Source of the DNA: Morganella morganii H1r
GTDB taxonomy: Bacteria > Pseudomonadota > Gammaproteobacteria > Enterobacterales > Enterobacteriaceae
DNA: 64,000 bases
Assembly (NCBI RefSeq): GCF_000633515.1
Contig: NZ_AYMP01000021.1
Span: 25,299-89,298 of the forward strand
Reading direction: 5' to 3'
The notes beneath the pieces are model-generated. The model saw only the letters and a list, made by a program, of their open reading frames with translations. It was not told the DNA's origin and searched no databases. Positions 31,373 to 45,742 of this stretch are shown one piece after another. Numbering within the stretch: position 1 is the first letter of the stretch; every line of letters starts with the position of its first letter. The position numbers and the translations under genes are program-made.

Positions 31373-32413
31373 ATGAATTTTGTCAATCATACTATTTTTC
31401 CGGCACTGAATTTTGACAGCGACAATCAGCAAAATGATACATTTCATATTGTTGCGTCACGTATTACGTATGATATCCGGATAAATAACCGTGATGGTCA
31501 GAGTCAGCTGGTGATATCCCCGGAACAATCCATGCTGAATTATACGGATATCAGTTACAGTGAAATGGTTGATACCAGTATTGAATATGAAAGTGATTTA
31601 GCCCCTTATAAACCGAAAACCGATATTGTTATTAACGCCACCGCATTTGTACCGGAGAATAATCCGGTACCGGTTTTTGATGTCGGTATTCAGATCGGAA
31701 AATATCAGAAAGTCCTGCGCATATTCGGCCCCCGTTACTGGATAAAAGAGGATAACGAGTGGTTTCTGACAAAATCTGAACCTATCCGTTATCTTGATAT
31801 CCGTTATGAATATGCCTCCGGCGGGACATACAGCACCGGTAACCGCGTTTTTACCTCTCCGGCAAACCCGATTGGTATGGGCTGGTATCCGGCGGAATTT
31901 CTGGCGCAGTGTGATAAAACACAACTACCGGCACATCAGATAGAATCCCCTGATATCCCGGCAGAGCATATCAGTCAGATACTCCGTCCGGACGGTTTCG
32001 GCTTTTTCGGCCGGACCTGGCAGGAACGGGCAGAGTATGCCGGTCATTATGACCCGGTATCATCACTCCCGCCGCAGACACCGGATAACCTCAATTACTG
32101 GTGCGGTGCCCACCCGACACTGCAAATTCCGCATCTTAAAGCCGGTAATAAACTGCCGCTGAAACTGTTCGGTCTGGTCTCCGCCACTGAAATTGAACGC
32201 CAGCATGTGCTGTTTTATGTTCCGGTGGAGAACCTGTTTGTGTTTATCAGCTCCGGTCTCGGGTTTTCCATCCCGAAAAATTTACAGCTCGACACCATCG
32301 TTGTGGACATGAACCTGAGAAAAGTGTTCTGCACTTACCGTATCGCCCTTCCGGAATCGCTGAATATCGCCGAAATGACGCTGCGCCACATTCCTGATCA
32401 TCCGGCCAGATAA
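31373..32413 (+). CDS. DUF2169-family protein, linked elsewhere to type VI secretion
   Basis: A 346-residue protein with the DUF2169 pattern: N-terminal FVNHTIFPAL, then beta-rich repeats with KTDIVINATAFVPEN and FDVGIQIGKYQKVLRIFGPRYW, and the later NPIGMGWYP and FGFFGRTWQERAEYAG motifs. In type VI loci DUF2169 proteins act as adaptors that load effectors onto VgrG or PAAR. No vgrG, PAAR, pentapeptide-repeat or effector gene is next to it, so this copy is an orphan. It has its own 276-base upstream gap. Function here is unknown. Confidence 0.8.
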   Translation: MNFVNHTIFPALNFDSDNQQNDTFHIVASRITYDIRINNRDGQSQLVISPEQSMLNYTDISYSEMVDTSIEYESDLAPYKPKTDIVINATAFVPENNPVPVFDVGIQIGKYQKVLRIFGPRYWIKEDNEWFLTKSEPIRYLDIRYEYASGGTYSTGNRVFTSPANPIGMGWYPAEFLAQCDKTQLPAHQIESPDIPAEHISQILRPDGFGFFGRTWQERAEYAGHYDPVSSLPPQTPDNLNYWCGAHPTLQIPHLKAGNKLPLKLFGLVSATEIERQHVLFYVPVENLFVFISSGLGFSIPKNLQLDTIVVDMNLRKVFCTYRIALPESLNIAEMTLRHIPDHPAR

Positions 32414-32779
32414 CCTGGTACATTTTTACCTTAAAAACACCGTTATTGTCTTCACTGAAAATTACGGTTAAGTAATGATTTAAAAATCCCGAAACTCAGA
32501 TTTATTTAAATTTAAAATCCCTATCCGGGATAAAAAACGAATAACATAAAAAAGGTTGTCACATCAACAAACCAGAATAAGCATAATATTAATTTAACAA
32601 TTAAAGAACGCTTAAATTGTTTCATTTCCATGACAAAAAATAATTTTTAAAAATAAAAAAATCTATATTTCCCGGTCAATTGCGAATATATTAGCCAAAA
32701 AATAAAACAACCATTCTGTACTGTCTTTTAACAGTGCGGAAGACTATTTGTTCATTATTTTATATCACCCGGGGTTATC
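32414..32779. other. AT-rich gap upstream of the Aer-like receptor
   Basis: 366 bases with no gene. The middle is extremely AT-rich, with long A runs near 32630-32710. It should carry the promoter of the chemoreceptor at 32780. I looked for a flagellar sigma-28 promoter and did not find a convincing one. Confidence 0.45.
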
Positions 32780-34321
32780 ATGAAAAACAACATGCCTGTC
32801 ACACAGCATGAATACTTACTTAACGATAATGCAATATTAATGTCAACCACTGACACTCAGAGCCATATAACCTATGCAAACTCTGCATTTATTACCGCAA
32901 GCGGGTTTGAGGAAGGGCAATTAACCGGGCAGCCTCATAATATTATCCGCCACCCGGATATGCCCCCTGCTGCTTTTGCTGATATGTGGTATACCCTGCA
33001 ACAGGGTGACAGCTGGACAGGTATTATCAGAAACCGCTGCCGTAACGGCGATCATTACTGGGTGCGGGCAAATGTCACCCCGGTATGGCACGATAAAAAA
33101 TTAACCGGCTATATTTCTGTCCGGACCGTACCAACCCGTGATGAAATAAAAAAAAGCGCCTCTCTTTACAGCAGGTTAAAGAATAATAAATTAAACGGAT
33201 ACCGTCTTTTTAAGGGCATTATTATCCGCAAAGGGAAACTGGCATTTTTATCATTACTGAAATGGCTGCCGGTCGGGCAGCGGATTAATTATTCCTTATT
33301 AACTGTCATGTTATTAACCCTGGCGCTGGTATTTTCACCATTAAACCCGTTTATTCAGGCGGGTGGTGTGGCGGCTTTATTTCTTCTGCTGTCGGTGTAT
33401 CTCAAGTCACAGATCTCTCAGCCGGTTAAATTACTGCTGTCACAGATGAAAAAAGTCGTTTCCGGGCGGAAACCGGATCCGGTACACATGGACAGAGTGG
33501 ATGAAATCGGGCTGCTGATGCGCCTGGTGAATCAGTCAGGACTTAATCTGAACTCGCTGGTGGATGATGTCAGCACGCAGGTTGCCGGGATCCGCGCTAT
33601 CAACCTGCGGGTTTCACAGGAAACCACCGCGTTACATACCCGCTCAGAAGAGGCATCCGCCCATCTGCAGCAAACCGCTGTCGCCATAGAGGAAATCAGC
33701 AGCGCGGTACAGCAGACCGCCGAAAGTGTTTATCTGACGATGAATATCGCCGGTAATGCGAGTAACAGTGCAACACAAAGCAACGAAACCATGCAGAAAA
33801 CCATCGATATGATGCATACCATTTCTGCGGATAATAATCAGATCGTTGATATCATAGGCGTGATTGACCGTATTGCCTTTCAGACTAATATTCTGGCGCT
33901 GAATGCTTCAGTGGAGGCTGCCCGTGCAGGGGATGCCGGACGGGGCTTTTCTGTTGTGGCTGCAGAAGTGCGCAACCTGGCACTGCATTCCGCTGCTGCC
34001 GCCAAAGAAATAAAAAGCCTGATTGAAAAAAATGCAGCCAATGTCCGCACCGGCGTGACAATGGCAGAGCAGACTGAAACCCAGCTCGGGGAGATGGTCA
34101 CCGATGTGCTGAAAATGTCATCCATGATCAATGAGATCGGCCTTGCCACCAAAGAGCAGACTCAGGCGCTGGAGCTCATCAATGAATCTGTCGCCCGTAT
34201 CGGCACCATGACCGGCAACAATACTGAAATGGTCAATAATGTCACCGGTGCCACCTCTGAACTGACGCGGCGCTCCTCGCGATTACAGCAGGCAATTCAG
34301 GTTTTCGGTAATCATGCCTGA
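32780..34321 (+). CDS. aer: Aer-like PAS-domain chemotaxis receptor
   Basis: A 513-residue receptor (E. coli Aer 506). An N-terminal PAS domain (about 20-130) has the Aer hallmark HNIIRHPDMPPAAFADMW, which binds FAD. A hydrophobic hairpin (about 172-212) anchors it without a periplasmic domain. A HAMP-like region and the cytoplasmic signalling hairpin follow; the tip is RIAFQTNILALNASVEAARA. Aer senses redox state and steers aerotaxis through CheA and CheW. The last ten bases overlap the convergent receptor gene. The motif set makes the aer assignment likely, although several Aer-like copies can exist in one genome. Confidence 0.85.
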   Translation: MKNNMPVTQHEYLLNDNAILMSTTDTQSHITYANSAFITASGFEEGQLTGQPHNIIRHPDMPPAAFADMWYTLQQGDSWTGIIRNRCRNGDHYWVRANVTPVWHDKKLTGYISVRTVPTRDEIKKSASLYSRLKNNKLNGYRLFKGIIIRKGKLAFLSLLKWLPVGQRINYSLLTVMLLTLALVFSPLNPFIQAGGVAALFLLLSVYLKSQISQPVKLLLSQMKKVVSGRKPDPVHMDRVDEIGLLMRLVNQSGLNLNSLVDDVSTQVAGIRAINLRVSQETTALHTRSEEASAHLQQTAVAIEEISSAVQQTAESVYLTMNIAGNASNSATQSNETMQKTIDMMHTISADNNQIVDIIGVIDRIAFQTNILALNASVEAARAGDAGRGFSVVAAEVRNLALHSAAAAKEIKSLIEKNAANVRTGVTMAEQTETQLGEMVTDVLKMSSMINEIGLATKEQTQALELINESVARIGTMTGNNTEMVNNVTGATSELTRRSSRLQQAIQVFGNHA

Positions 34322-35472
34322 GCTGATGCGGCAAACCGCGCGACCCGTTTACCGTTGTTTAATGCCGGTTTGCTGTGTGTCTGAACAGCGGTGTGATCCG
34401 TCAGGCGGAAATCCCGTGTCCGTGACTGTAAATCCGCAACCTGAGCCTTAAGCGCATCAGAAGAACCGGCAAGCTCATCGGCGATCATCACACTGCCCTG
34501 AGTTGCCTGTTCCAGCTCGGAAAGGGCTGTTGCTATCTGCTCAATACCCTGCTGCTGCTGCTGCGTGGAAACAGAGATCTGCGCCATCAGGCCGTTTACC
34601 CGCTCCGCACCCTCAACAATCTTATTCATATTCACTTCAGCGCGGTGAACAATATCCTCACCCCGTTTAACATTATCGGTTGTCACGGAAATCAGGGATT
34701 TAATATTTTTGGCAGATTCTGAACTGCGGTGAGCCAGATTTCTGACCTCACCGGCAACCACGGTAAACCCTCTGCCGTGCTCACCGGCACGGGCAGCCTC
34801 CACGGCAGCATTCAGTGCCAGAATGTTGGTCTGGAAGGCAATGGAATCAATCAGGGTGATGATTTCAGTCATCTTATTAGTACACTCATTAATAGAATGC
34901 ATATTCGCAGCCACTTCCTCCATCAGTTTACCGCCATGTCCGGCAAACTCCGTTGCTTCCTGCGCATGCTCACTGACCAGCACCGTATTCTCCGCATTAT
35001 TTTTAGTCCCGACGGCAATCTCCTCCATATTGGATGCCGTTTCCACCAGCATGGCTGATTGCTGCTCCGTCTTGGCAGATAACTCAAAACTGCGCATTGC
35101 CAGCTGTTCAGATAACACCGATGCGGAATCTGATGAACTGCGGATCTCACTGACCAGCAGAGAAAGGCTTTCCGCCAGCTGATTCACCCCGGGGATCAGG
35201 CGTCCGGCACAGTTATTACCAAAAACCGGGATCCGCACCGATAAGTTACCGGCATTGACCTCATCAATACTGTTTTTCACGGCATTGATCGGCTTCACCA
35301 GATACGTCGTAATATAAAACCATGAGCAGATGAACGTAAAAACACACACAATATTAAGCATGACTAATTTAATCAGTGCGGGCAGAGACAAGAGAAAGAT
35401 AATATTAATTGTAGTGAAATTACAGATGAGAAAGACGATGATGACGGTTCTTATACTGATATTTTTAAGCAT
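34312..35472 (-). CDS. Methyl-accepting chemotaxis protein lacking a periplasmic domain
   Basis: A 386-residue receptor. Two membrane helices (about residues 8-31 and 33-57) are joined directly, so there is no periplasmic ligand-binding domain. A HAMP region (about 58-110, with PINAVKNSIDEVNAGNLSV) and the signalling hairpin follow, with tip SIAFQTNILALNAAVEAARA and methylation-type helices rich in Gln and Glu. The C-terminus (FAASAQA) lacks the NWETF-like CheR tether. It may sense membrane state, pH or temperature, or form mixed arrays with Aer, whose convergent gene overlaps it by ten bases. The stimulus is not known. Confidence 0.9.
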   Translation of the reverse strand: MLKNISIRTVIIVFLICNFTTINIIFLLSLPALIKLVMLNIVCVFTFICSWFYITTYLVKPINAVKNSIDEVNAGNLSVRIPVFGNNCAGRLIPGVNQLAESLSLLVSEIRSSSDSASVLSEQLAMRSFELSAKTEQQSAMLVETASNMEEIAVGTKNNAENTVLVSEHAQEATEFAGHGGKLMEEVAANMHSINECTNKMTEIITLIDSIAFQTNILALNAAVEAARAGEHGRGFTVVAGEVRNLAHRSSESAKNIKSLISVTTDNVKRGEDIVHRAEVNMNKIVEGAERVNGLMAQISVSTQQQQQGIEQIATALSELEQATQGSVMIADELAGSSDALKAQVADLQSRTRDFRLTDHTAVQTHSKPALNNGKRVARFAASAQA

Positions 35473-35683
35473 AACTTACTCCAGCATTAGTATTTTGCGA
35501 TATTTTTAGTGCCTGAATCTTAATTTATTTTTTATTTTGGCTTTCTATATAATTGGTTATTAAAGAAATAAATTCAAATTCTATTACTGATAAGTAAGTG
35601 AACCTAATCACATTTAATTTATAAATATAATTATTAGTCAAATAATGATGTTGTTTTTCTTAAGGATGAGAATGGCGGGATAG

Positions 35684-35724
35684 AAAAAGCCCGGCGTGCA
35701 TCACAGTGATGCGCGCCGGGCTTT
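35684..35724 (-). terminator. glmS terminator
   Basis: An 18-base-pair stem from AAAGCCCGGCGTGCATCA to TGATGCGCGCCGGGCTTT, with one G-U pair and a three-base loop, is followed on the minus strand by TTTCTATC. It is 36 bases after the glmS stop. Confidence 0.92.
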
Positions 35725-35759
35725 ACTAATTAATTATCTGAAACTAAATCAGGCTCAGC

Positions 35760-37589
35760 TTACTCAACCGTCACTGATTTCGCCAGGTTACGCGGCTGAT
35801 CCACATCAGTACCTTTAATTAAGGCAACGTGATAAGAGAGCAGTTGTAACGGAATGGTGTAGAAGATTGGAGCAATAAGCTCTTCCGCATACGGCAGCGG
35901 AATAATTTTCATATTTTCGCTGTCGCTGAAACCGGCGTCTTTATCGGCGAAGACATACAGCAGACCACCACGGGCGCGAACCTCTTCAATGTTGGATTTC
36001 AGTTTTTCCAGCAGTTCGTTATTCGGTGCCACAATGATGACCGGCATATCCGCATCAATCAGTGCCAGCGGACCGTGTTTTAATTCACCGGCGGCATACG
36101 CTTCCGCATGGATATACGAAATCTCTTTGAGTTTCAGCGCGCCTTCCACGGCGATCGGGAACTGATCCCCGCGTCCCAGGAACAGAGCGTGGCTCTTGTC
36201 AGAGAAATCTTCCGCCAGCTGCTCAATGACTTTATCCTGAGACAGCATGCTCTCGATACGGCTCGGCAGCGCATGCAATGCAGTCACAATGCTGTGCTCC
36301 AGCGCCTCACCTTTGCCTTTCAGGCGGCCGAGGTAAGCCACCAGCATCAGCAGAACAGTCAGCTGAGTGGTAAATGCCTTGGTGGAAGCGACACCGATTT
36401 CGGTTCCGGCTTTGGTCATCACGGCAAAATCAGATTCACGCACCAGTGATGAACCGGCAACGTTACAGATAGCCAGCGAAGTCAGATAACCTAATTCTTT
36501 GCCCAGACGCAGTGCCGCCAGGGTATCTGCAGTTTCACCGGACTGTGAAATGGTGATCAGCAGGCTGTTCTTACGGCAGGCCGGTTTGCGGTAACGGAAT
36601 TCAGAGGCGATTTCCACATCACACGGAATACCCGCCAGTGCTTCAAACCAGTAACGGGAGACCATCCCGGCATTGAATGAGGTACCGCAGGCAACAATCT
36701 GGATATGCTCAATACCGGACAGCACATCACGGGCTTTTTCGCCCAGCTCACTGAATTCGACCGTTTCATTACGCAGACGCCCTTCCATCGTGTTTTTGAT
36801 GGCCAGCGGCTGCTCATAGATCTCTTTCTGCATATAATGACGGTAAATACCTTTATCACCGGCATCATACTGAACGTTGGATTCAATCACATCACGCTCA
36901 GTCTCATCACCATTGCGGTCAAAAATATGAACATGACGGCGGGTGATTTCAACGATATCCCCTTCTTCCAGGTAGATAAAGCGGCGGGTAACCGGCAGCA
37001 GCGCCAGCTGATCAGAGGCGAGGAAGTTTTCACCGACACCCAGACCGACCACCAGCGGGCTGCCTGAGCGGGCAGCAACCAGCAGTTCCGGCGTACGGGA
37101 ATCCATAATTACTGTACCGTAAGCACCGCGCAGCTGCGGAATAGCGCGCTGCACAGCTTCACGCAGTGTACCGCCCTGAGAAAGCTCATGATTTACCAGA
37201 TGAGCGATAACTTCAGTGTCCGTATCGGAAGTGAACTGATAGCCGCGGCCTTTCAGTAATTCCCGCAATTCACTGTAGTTTTCAATAATACCGTTATGAA
37301 CAACGGCGATAGTCCCGGAAACATGCGGGTGCGCATTACGTTCCAGCGGTTCGCCATGCGTTGCCCAGCGTGTGTGCGCGATACCGGTGCCACCGGAAAC
37401 CTGCGTTTTTTCTGCTTCTTCCGCCAGCATTTTCACTTTGCCGACTTCACGCAGACGGGTCAGATGCCCTTCGCTGTCCACAACCGCCATACCGGCAGAG
37501 TCATATCCGCGGTATTCCAGACGACGAAGCCCTTCTAACAGAATTTCAGCGATATCACGTTGTGCTACTGCACCAACAATTCCACACAT
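35760..37589 (-). CDS. glmS: Glutamine-fructose-6-phosphate aminotransferase
   Basis: A 609-residue enzyme, the E. coli length. The N-terminal nucleophile is Cys2 in [11 protein letters not shown], heading the glutaminase domain; two SIS isomerase domains follow (about 290-430 and 460-600), with [13 protein letters not shown] and the C-terminal LAKSVTVE. It makes glucosamine-6-phosphate, the first step to UDP-GlcNAc. It follows glmU by 94 bases, as in the E. coli glmUS operon, where processing and the GlmY/GlmZ RNAs control it. Confidence 0.98.
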   Translation of the reverse strand: MCGIVGAVAQRDIAEILLEGLRRLEYRGYDSAGMAVVDSEGHLTRLREVGKVKMLAEEAEKTQVSGGTGIAHTRWATHGEPLERNAHPHVSGTIAVVHNGIIENYSELRELLKGRGYQFTSDTDTEVIAHLVNHELSQGGTLREAVQRAIPQLRGAYGTVIMDSRTPELLVAARSGSPLVVGLGVGENFLASDQLALLPVTRRFIYLEEGDIVEITRRHVHIFDRNGDETERDVIESNVQYDAGDKGIYRHYMQKEIYEQPLAIKNTMEGRLRNETVEFSELGEKARDVLSGIEHIQIVACGTSFNAGMVSRYWFEALAGIPCDVEIASEFRYRKPACRKNSLLITISQSGETADTLAALRLGKELGYLTSLAICNVAGSSLVRESDFAVMTKAGTEIGVASTKAFTTQLTVLLMLVAYLGRLKGKGEALEHSIVTALHALPSRIESMLSQDKVIEQLAEDFSDKSHALFLGRGDQFPIAVEGALKLKEISYIHAEAYAAGELKHGPLALIDADMPVIIVAPNNELLEKLKSNIEEVRARGGLLYVFADKDAGFSDSENMKIIPLPYAEELIAPIFYTIPLQLLSYHVALIKGTDVDQPRNLAKSVTVE

Positions 37590-37683
37590 AGTTGTACATT
37601 CCTGATTTAACGATGTCCTGCCTGATTGTCTTTACGGCGTTGCCGTGTCCCCGGGCTGTGTAGATATGGGGTTATTATTGTAT

Positions 37684-39057
37684 TTACTTTTTCATTTTTA
37701 CCGGGCGTTTCCAGCCGGCAATCTGGGTTTGTCTGACCCGGCTTATCACCAGTTCATTATCACCCACATCTTTTGTTACGGTTGTACCGGCACCGACAGT
37801 CGCACCTTTCCCGATAGTGACCGGTGCCACCAACTGGGTATCAGAGCCGACAAAAACCTCATCGCCGATCACGGTTTTGAATTTGTTTGCGCCATCATAA
37901 TTACAGGTGATGGTTCCGGCACCGATATTCACATCGTTACCGATCTCCGCATCCCCCAGGTAGCTGAGATGTCCGGCTTTGGAGCCGATCCCCAGTGTCG
38001 CTTTCTTCATTTCAACAAAGTTGCCGACATGGGCTTTATCCGCCAGCACAGAGCCCGGACGCAGACGGGCAAACGGCCCGACAGTACAGTCGCGTGCCAT
38101 TTCAGATGATTCCGCCACGGTATACGGGCTGAGCACCGAGCCGTCACCGATAACGCAATCTTTCAGCACACAACCGGCACCAATCACCACATTATTACCG
38201 AGAGTCACATTGCCTTCGATAATAACATTCACGTCAATGATGACATCTTTACCGTGTGTCAGAGTGCCGCGCAGGTCAAAACGCGCAGGATCCAGAATCA
38301 TCACGCCTTCGAGTAACAGGCGATCAGCCTGTTCACGCTGATAAATACGCTCCAGCGCCGCGAGCTGAAGACGGTTATTCACCCCTTCCATTTCACTCAG
38401 TTTTTCCGGATGAGCGGTCTCAATACGACGCCCTTCCTGATGCGCAATGGCAATAATATCGGTGATATAAAATTCACCCTGCGCATTATTGTTGTTCAGT
38501 TTTGCTAACCAGCGTTTGAGATCGCCACCGTTGGCAACCAGAATACCGGTATTAATTTCGTTGATTTTCCGCTGCTCTTCAGAGGCATCTTTCTGTTCGA
38601 TAATCCCGGTCACCTGACCGTTTTCGCGGATGATGCGACCGTAACCCGCCGGGTTATCCAGAATCACCGTCAGCAGACCAATGCCGCCTTCCGGTTTGAC
38701 CGCCATCAGGCGTTCCAGGGTTTCAGCCGCGATCAGCGGAACATCGCCGTACAGCATCAGGATATCTTCGTCATCGGCAAAGTGAGGTGCAGCCTGCTGC
38801 ATCGCATGCCCGGTTCCCAGTTGTTCTGCCTGTAAAACCCAGTTCAGATTCTGATCCGACAGCGTATTCTGTAATAAATCACCGCCGTGTCCGTAAACCA
38901 GATGCACATTCTGTGCGCCCAGTGAAAGGGCAGTATCAATCACATGCTGAACCATCGGTTTGCCTGCCAGGTGATGCAATACCTTCGGCAGTGCGGAGTA
39001 CATCCGGGTACCTTTACCCGCAGCGAGAATTACCACACTTTTAGCATTCGTAGACAT
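37684..39057 (-). CDS. glmU: Bifunctional UDP-GlcNAc pyrophosphorylase/glucosamine-1-P acetyltransferase
   Basis: A 457-residue enzyme (E. coli 456). The uridyltransferase domain begins [13 protein letters not shown]; the C-terminal left-handed beta-helix is made of hexapeptide repeats such as [24 protein letters not shown] (shown here only in part: [15 protein letters not shown]). The start at MSTNAKSVV matches E. coli; the frame runs 21 codons further without support. It acetylates glucosamine-1-P and joins it to UTP, supplying peptidoglycan and lipopolysaccharide. glmS is next. Confidence 0.97.
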   Translation of the reverse strand: MSTNAKSVVILAAGKGTRMYSALPKVLHHLAGKPMVQHVIDTALSLGAQNVHLVYGHGGDLLQNTLSDQNLNWVLQAEQLGTGHAMQQAAPHFADDEDILMLYGDVPLIAAETLERLMAVKPEGGIGLLTVILDNPAGYGRIIRENGQVTGIIEQKDASEEQRKINEINTGILVANGGDLKRWLAKLNNNNAQGEFYITDIIAIAHQEGRRIETAHPEKLSEMEGVNNRLQLAALERIYQREQADRLLLEGVMILDPARFDLRGTLTHGKDVIIDVNVIIEGNVTLGNNVVIGAGCVLKDCVIGDGSVLSPYTVAESSEMARDCTVGPFARLRPGSVLADKAHVGNFVEMKKATLGIGSKAGHLSYLGDAEIGNDVNIGAGTITCNYDGANKFKTVIGDEVFVGSDTQLVAPVTIGKGATVGAGTTVTKDVGDNELVISRVRQTQIAGWKRPVKMKK

Positions 39058-39134
39058 AAGAAATCTGATCGCTCCTCTTTTAGAGTGCCAAGTAAACCTG
39101 TTTACACACGAAAATACCACATATTTCGCAACGC

Positions 39135-39168
39135 AAAAAAGCCAGTCAGCGGATACTGACTGGCTTTT
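39135..39168 (-). terminator. atp operon terminator
   Basis: GCCAGTCAG and CTGACTGGC pair with flanking A and T runs around a six-base loop, 19 bases after atpC. A U-run follows on the minus strand. Confidence 0.92.
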
Positions 39169-39186
39169 ATATTTTAACTGCCTCGG

Positions 39187-39612
39187 TTACATCATCTTCT
39201 TGGCTAATTCGTCAATTACACGTAATTTTGCAATTGCTTTTGCCAGTTCGGCTGATGCCTGAGCATAATCCACGTCACCATGTGCTTTCCGGATGTTTTC
39301 TTCTGCGCGGCGTTTTGATTCCATCGCCAGTGCAGCATCCAGATCGTTTGCACGGATAGCCGTGTCCGCAAGTACGATAACGCCGTTTGGCTGTACTTCG
39401 AGCATTCCGCCTGAAAGGTAGATAAGCTCTTCTTCACCAAATTGCTTAACAATCCGTACCATGCCCGGTTTTATGGCAGTCAGCAGCGGGGTATGCATCG
39501 GGTAAATACCCAGCTCACCTTCACTGCCTGTCACCTGAATCTTCTGGACTAAGCCCTTAAATAGTTGTTTTTCGGCACTTACTACCGTCAGGTGAAACGT
39601 CATTGCAGACAT
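39187..39612 (-). CDS. atpC: ATP synthase epsilon subunit
   Basis: A 141-residue subunit (E. coli 139). The N-terminal beta-sandwich includes [20 protein letters not shown] and [15 protein letters not shown]; the C-terminal helical pair ends [15 protein letters not shown]. It joins the gamma stalk and inhibits ATP hydrolysis. It is the last gene of the atpIBEFHAGDC operon. I keep the MSAM start, which matches E. coli MAM. Confidence 0.97.
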   Translation of the reverse strand: MSAMTFHLTVVSAEKQLFKGLVQKIQVTGSEGELGIYPMHTPLLTAIKPGMVRIVKQFGEEELIYLSGGMLEVQPNGVIVLADTAIRANDLDAALAMESKRRAEENIRKAHGDVDYAQASAELAKAIAKLRVIDELAKKMM

Positions 39613-39633
39613 ATCAGCCTCCTGTCAACCGGA

Positions 39634-41915
<2,282 letters not shown>

Positions 41916-41968
41916 TTGCTCTCCTCATGAACCAGACGGCCTGTACTGTTCACACAGGCCGTTTAGTA

Positions 41969-43510
41969 TTACCAGGACTGAGTTGCCTTGAAGGTATCGA
42001 GCACGTTTTTCAACTTCGCTTCGATATCATCGTTATAGCTACCCGTCTGGTCGATTTCTTTCAGAAGATCAGCATGTTCACGAGTGGCGTAGCCAATCAG
42101 AGCAGCTTCAAACGGCACGACTTTCGAAATTTCGATATCTTCCAGGTAACCACGCTCAGCTGCATACAGTGACAGAGACTGTTGTGCCACTGACATTGGT
42201 GCATACTGTTTCTGCTTCAGCAACTCGGTAACTTTCTGACCGTGGTCAAGCTGTTTACGGGTTGCATCATCAAGGTCAGATGCGAACTGTGAGAACGCCG
42301 CCAGTTCACGATACTGTGCCAGAGCGGTACGGATACCACCGGACAGTTTTTTCATGATCTTGGTCTGTGCTGCACCACCCACACGGGATACGGAGATCCC
42401 CGGGTTAACTGCAGGACGGATACCGGCGTTGAACAGCGCGGATTCCAGGAAGATCTGACCATCAGTGATGGAGATAACGTTAGTCGGAACGAACGCTGAT
42501 ACGTCCCCTGCCTGAGTTTCGATGATTGGCAGCGCGGTCAGAGAACCGGTTTTGCCTTTCACTTCACCCTTGGTAAACGCTTCCACATATTCCGCGTTAA
42601 CACGCGCAGCACGTTCCAGCAGACGGGAGTGCAGATAGAAAACGTCACCAGGATATGCTTCACGTCCGGGCGGACGACGGAGCAGCAGGGAGATCTGACG
42701 GTAAGCAACCGCTTGTTTTGACAGGTCATCATAAATGATTAACGCGTCTTCACCGCGGTCACGGAAGTATTCACCCATTGCACAACCGGAATACGGCGCC
42801 AGGTATTGCAGTGCCGCAGATTCAGACGCACTCGCGACCACAACAATCGTGTTGGCCAGCGCATTGTGCTCTTCTAATTTACGGACAACGTTAGCAATAG
42901 TGGACGCTTTCTGACCAATTGCGACGTAAATACATTTGATGCCGGAATCACGCTGGTTGATGATTGCATCGATTGCCAGTGCGGTTTTACCGGTCTGACG
43001 GTCACCGATGACCAGCTCACGCTGACCACGGCCGATCGGAATCATCGCATCGACAGACTTATAACCGGTCTGTACAGGCTGATCAACGGACTGACGGTCG
43101 ATAACACCCGGTGCGATAACTTCGACAGGTGAGAAACCATCGTGCTCAACCTGGCCTTTACCATCGATAGGCTCACCCAGGGTGTTGACCACACGGCCTA
43201 ACAGGCCACGGCCAACCGGCACTTCCAGAATACGACCGGTACATTTGACTTTCATGCCTTCTGCCAGGTCGGCATAAGGACCCATCACAACCGCACCAAC
43301 AGAGTCGCGCTCCAGGTTCAGTGCGATAGCATAACGGTTGCCCGGCAGAGAGATCATCTCACCCTGCATAACTTCGGCTAAACCGTGGATACGAATGATA
43401 CCGTCGTTGACGGAGACAATCGTACCTTCGTTGTGAGCTTCACTCACGACATTGAACTGAGCAATGCGCTGCTTGATCAGTTCGCTGATTTCGGTGGAAT
43501 TCAGTTGCAT
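41969..43510 (-). CDS. atpA: ATP synthase alpha subunit
   Basis: A 513-residue subunit, the E. coli length. The non-catalytic nucleotide site has Walker [10 protein letters not shown]; the signature [17 protein letters not shown] is present. N-terminal [16 protein letters not shown] binds the delta subunit. It follows atpH by 14 bases. Confidence 0.99.
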   Translation of the reverse strand: MQLNSTEISELIKQRIAQFNVVSEAHNEGTIVSVNDGIIRIHGLAEVMQGEMISLPGNRYAIALNLERDSVGAVVMGPYADLAEGMKVKCTGRILEVPVGRGLLGRVVNTLGEPIDGKGQVEHDGFSPVEVIAPGVIDRQSVDQPVQTGYKSVDAMIPIGRGQRELVIGDRQTGKTALAIDAIINQRDSGIKCIYVAIGQKASTIANVVRKLEEHNALANTIVVVASASESAALQYLAPYSGCAMGEYFRDRGEDALIIYDDLSKQAVAYRQISLLLRRPPGREAYPGDVFYLHSRLLERAARVNAEYVEAFTKGEVKGKTGSLTALPIIETQAGDVSAFVPTNVISITDGQIFLESALFNAGIRPAVNPGISVSRVGGAAQTKIMKKLSGGIRTALAQYRELAAFSQFASDLDDATRKQLDHGQKVTELLKQKQYAPMSVAQQSLSLYAAERGYLEDIEISKVVPFEAALIGYATREHADLLKEIDQTGSYNDDIEAKLKNVLDTFKATQSW

Positions 43511-43524
43511 ATGCTCCAGTCCCC

Positions 43525-44058
43525 TTAAGACTGCAAGACGTCGGTTAAACGCTCGAGTCGATTGCGAATGCTGTTGTCGATGACAAGGTCACCGGCGCGC
43601 AATACAAACCCCGCGATAACTGACTTATCAATTTTGCAATTCAGCTTAACTTTGCGTGACAGACGTTTTTCCATCGCTGCAGAAATTTTCGCCAGCTGCT
43701 GTTCATTGAGTTCGCCGGCTGAAGTGACTTCAACCTCAACGGTTGACTCCAGCGCAGCCCGCAGTGTTGCGAACTGACGGCTAACTTCCGGCAGGGTCAC
43801 TAAGCGACCATTCTCAGCCATGATACGAACCAGGTTCTGCACATGCTCGTCAATCTGCTCACCGCAAACAGTGATAAACGCCTGAGCCAGGGTTTCCGGA
43901 GCAAAAGAACCGGAAATCAGATCTTCGATCTGCTCATTGCGTGTCACTTCCGCAGTAAATGCCAGCATGTTCTGCCATTTTTCAACGGCCTGGTTTTCCA
44001 CAGCAAAGTCAAAAGCTGCTTTGGCGTAGGGGCGAGCTACAGTAACGATTTCTGACAT
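43525..44058 (-). CDS. atpH: ATP synthase delta subunit
   Basis: A 177-residue subunit, the E. coli length. The N-terminal helical domain ([15 protein letters not shown]) caps F1, and the C-terminal part ([19 protein letters not shown]) joins subunit b. It forms the peripheral stalk. Spacing to atpF is 12 bases. Confidence 0.98.
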   Translation of the reverse strand: MSEIVTVARPYAKAAFDFAVENQAVEKWQNMLAFTAEVTRNEQIEDLISGSFAPETLAQAFITVCGEQIDEHVQNLVRIMAENGRLVTLPEVSRQFATLRAALESTVEVEVTSAGELNEQQLAKISAAMEKRLSRKVKLNCKIDKSVIAGFVLRAGDLVIDNSIRNRLERLTDVLQS

Positions 44059-44070
44059 GCCCCATCCTCC

Positions 44071-44541
44071 TTACAGTTCAGCGACAAGTTTATCAACGAT
44101 GTCGCTGTTAGCAGCTTCATCCACGGAACGTTCAATAATTTTCTCGGCACCCGCGACAGCTAAAATGGCGACCTGTTTACGTAACTCTTCACGGGCACGT
44201 TTGCGTTCGGCGTCAATTTCCGCCTGCGCCTGTGCTACGATTTTGCTACGTTCAACTTCCGCTTCTGCTTTTGCCTCATCGATGATCTGAGCGCGTTGTT
44301 TATTCGCTTGATCGATCAGGGCAGATGCTTCCGCTTTCGCTTTTTTCATTTGGTCGGTCGCATTGGCTTGCGCTAAGTCCAGGTCCTTTTTAGCACGTTC
44401 TGCGGAAGATAAACCGTCAGCAATTTCTTTCTGACGTTTTTCGATGGCCGCCATGATCGGTGGCCATACATACTTCATACAGAACAAAACAAACAGGACA
44501 AACGCGATGGCCTGGCCGAGGATTGTTGCGTTAAGATTCAC
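44071..44541 (-). CDS. atpF: ATP synthase subunit b
   Basis: A 156-residue subunit, the E. coli length. One N-terminal membrane helix ([20 protein letters not shown]) is followed by a long charged, alanine-rich coiled coil that dimerises as the peripheral stalk. It sits between atpE and atpH. Confidence 0.98.
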   Translation of the reverse strand: MNLNATILGQAIAFVLFVLFCMKYVWPPIMAAIEKRQKEIADGLSSAERAKKDLDLAQANATDQMKKAKAEASALIDQANKQRAQIIDEAKAEAEVERSKIVAQAQAEIDAERKRAREELRKQVAILAVAGAEKIIERSVDEAANSDIVDKLVAEL

Positions 44542-44599
44542 AGCACAATACCTCTTTATCTAATTGAGTTGATGTAAATATCCGGGAGTGGCCGTATCA

Positions 44600-44857
<258 letters not shown>

Positions 44858-44887
44858 TCAGTTAAATCACAGTTATTGGTAATAAAA

Positions 44888-45733
<846 letters not shown>

Positions 45734-45742
45734 TTAAAACCG

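Noticed and set aside
32414..32779. Flagellar sigma-28 promoter for the Aer-like gene
   Set aside because: A TAAAG element is present near 32600 but no GCCGATAA-like partner stands at the right spacing.
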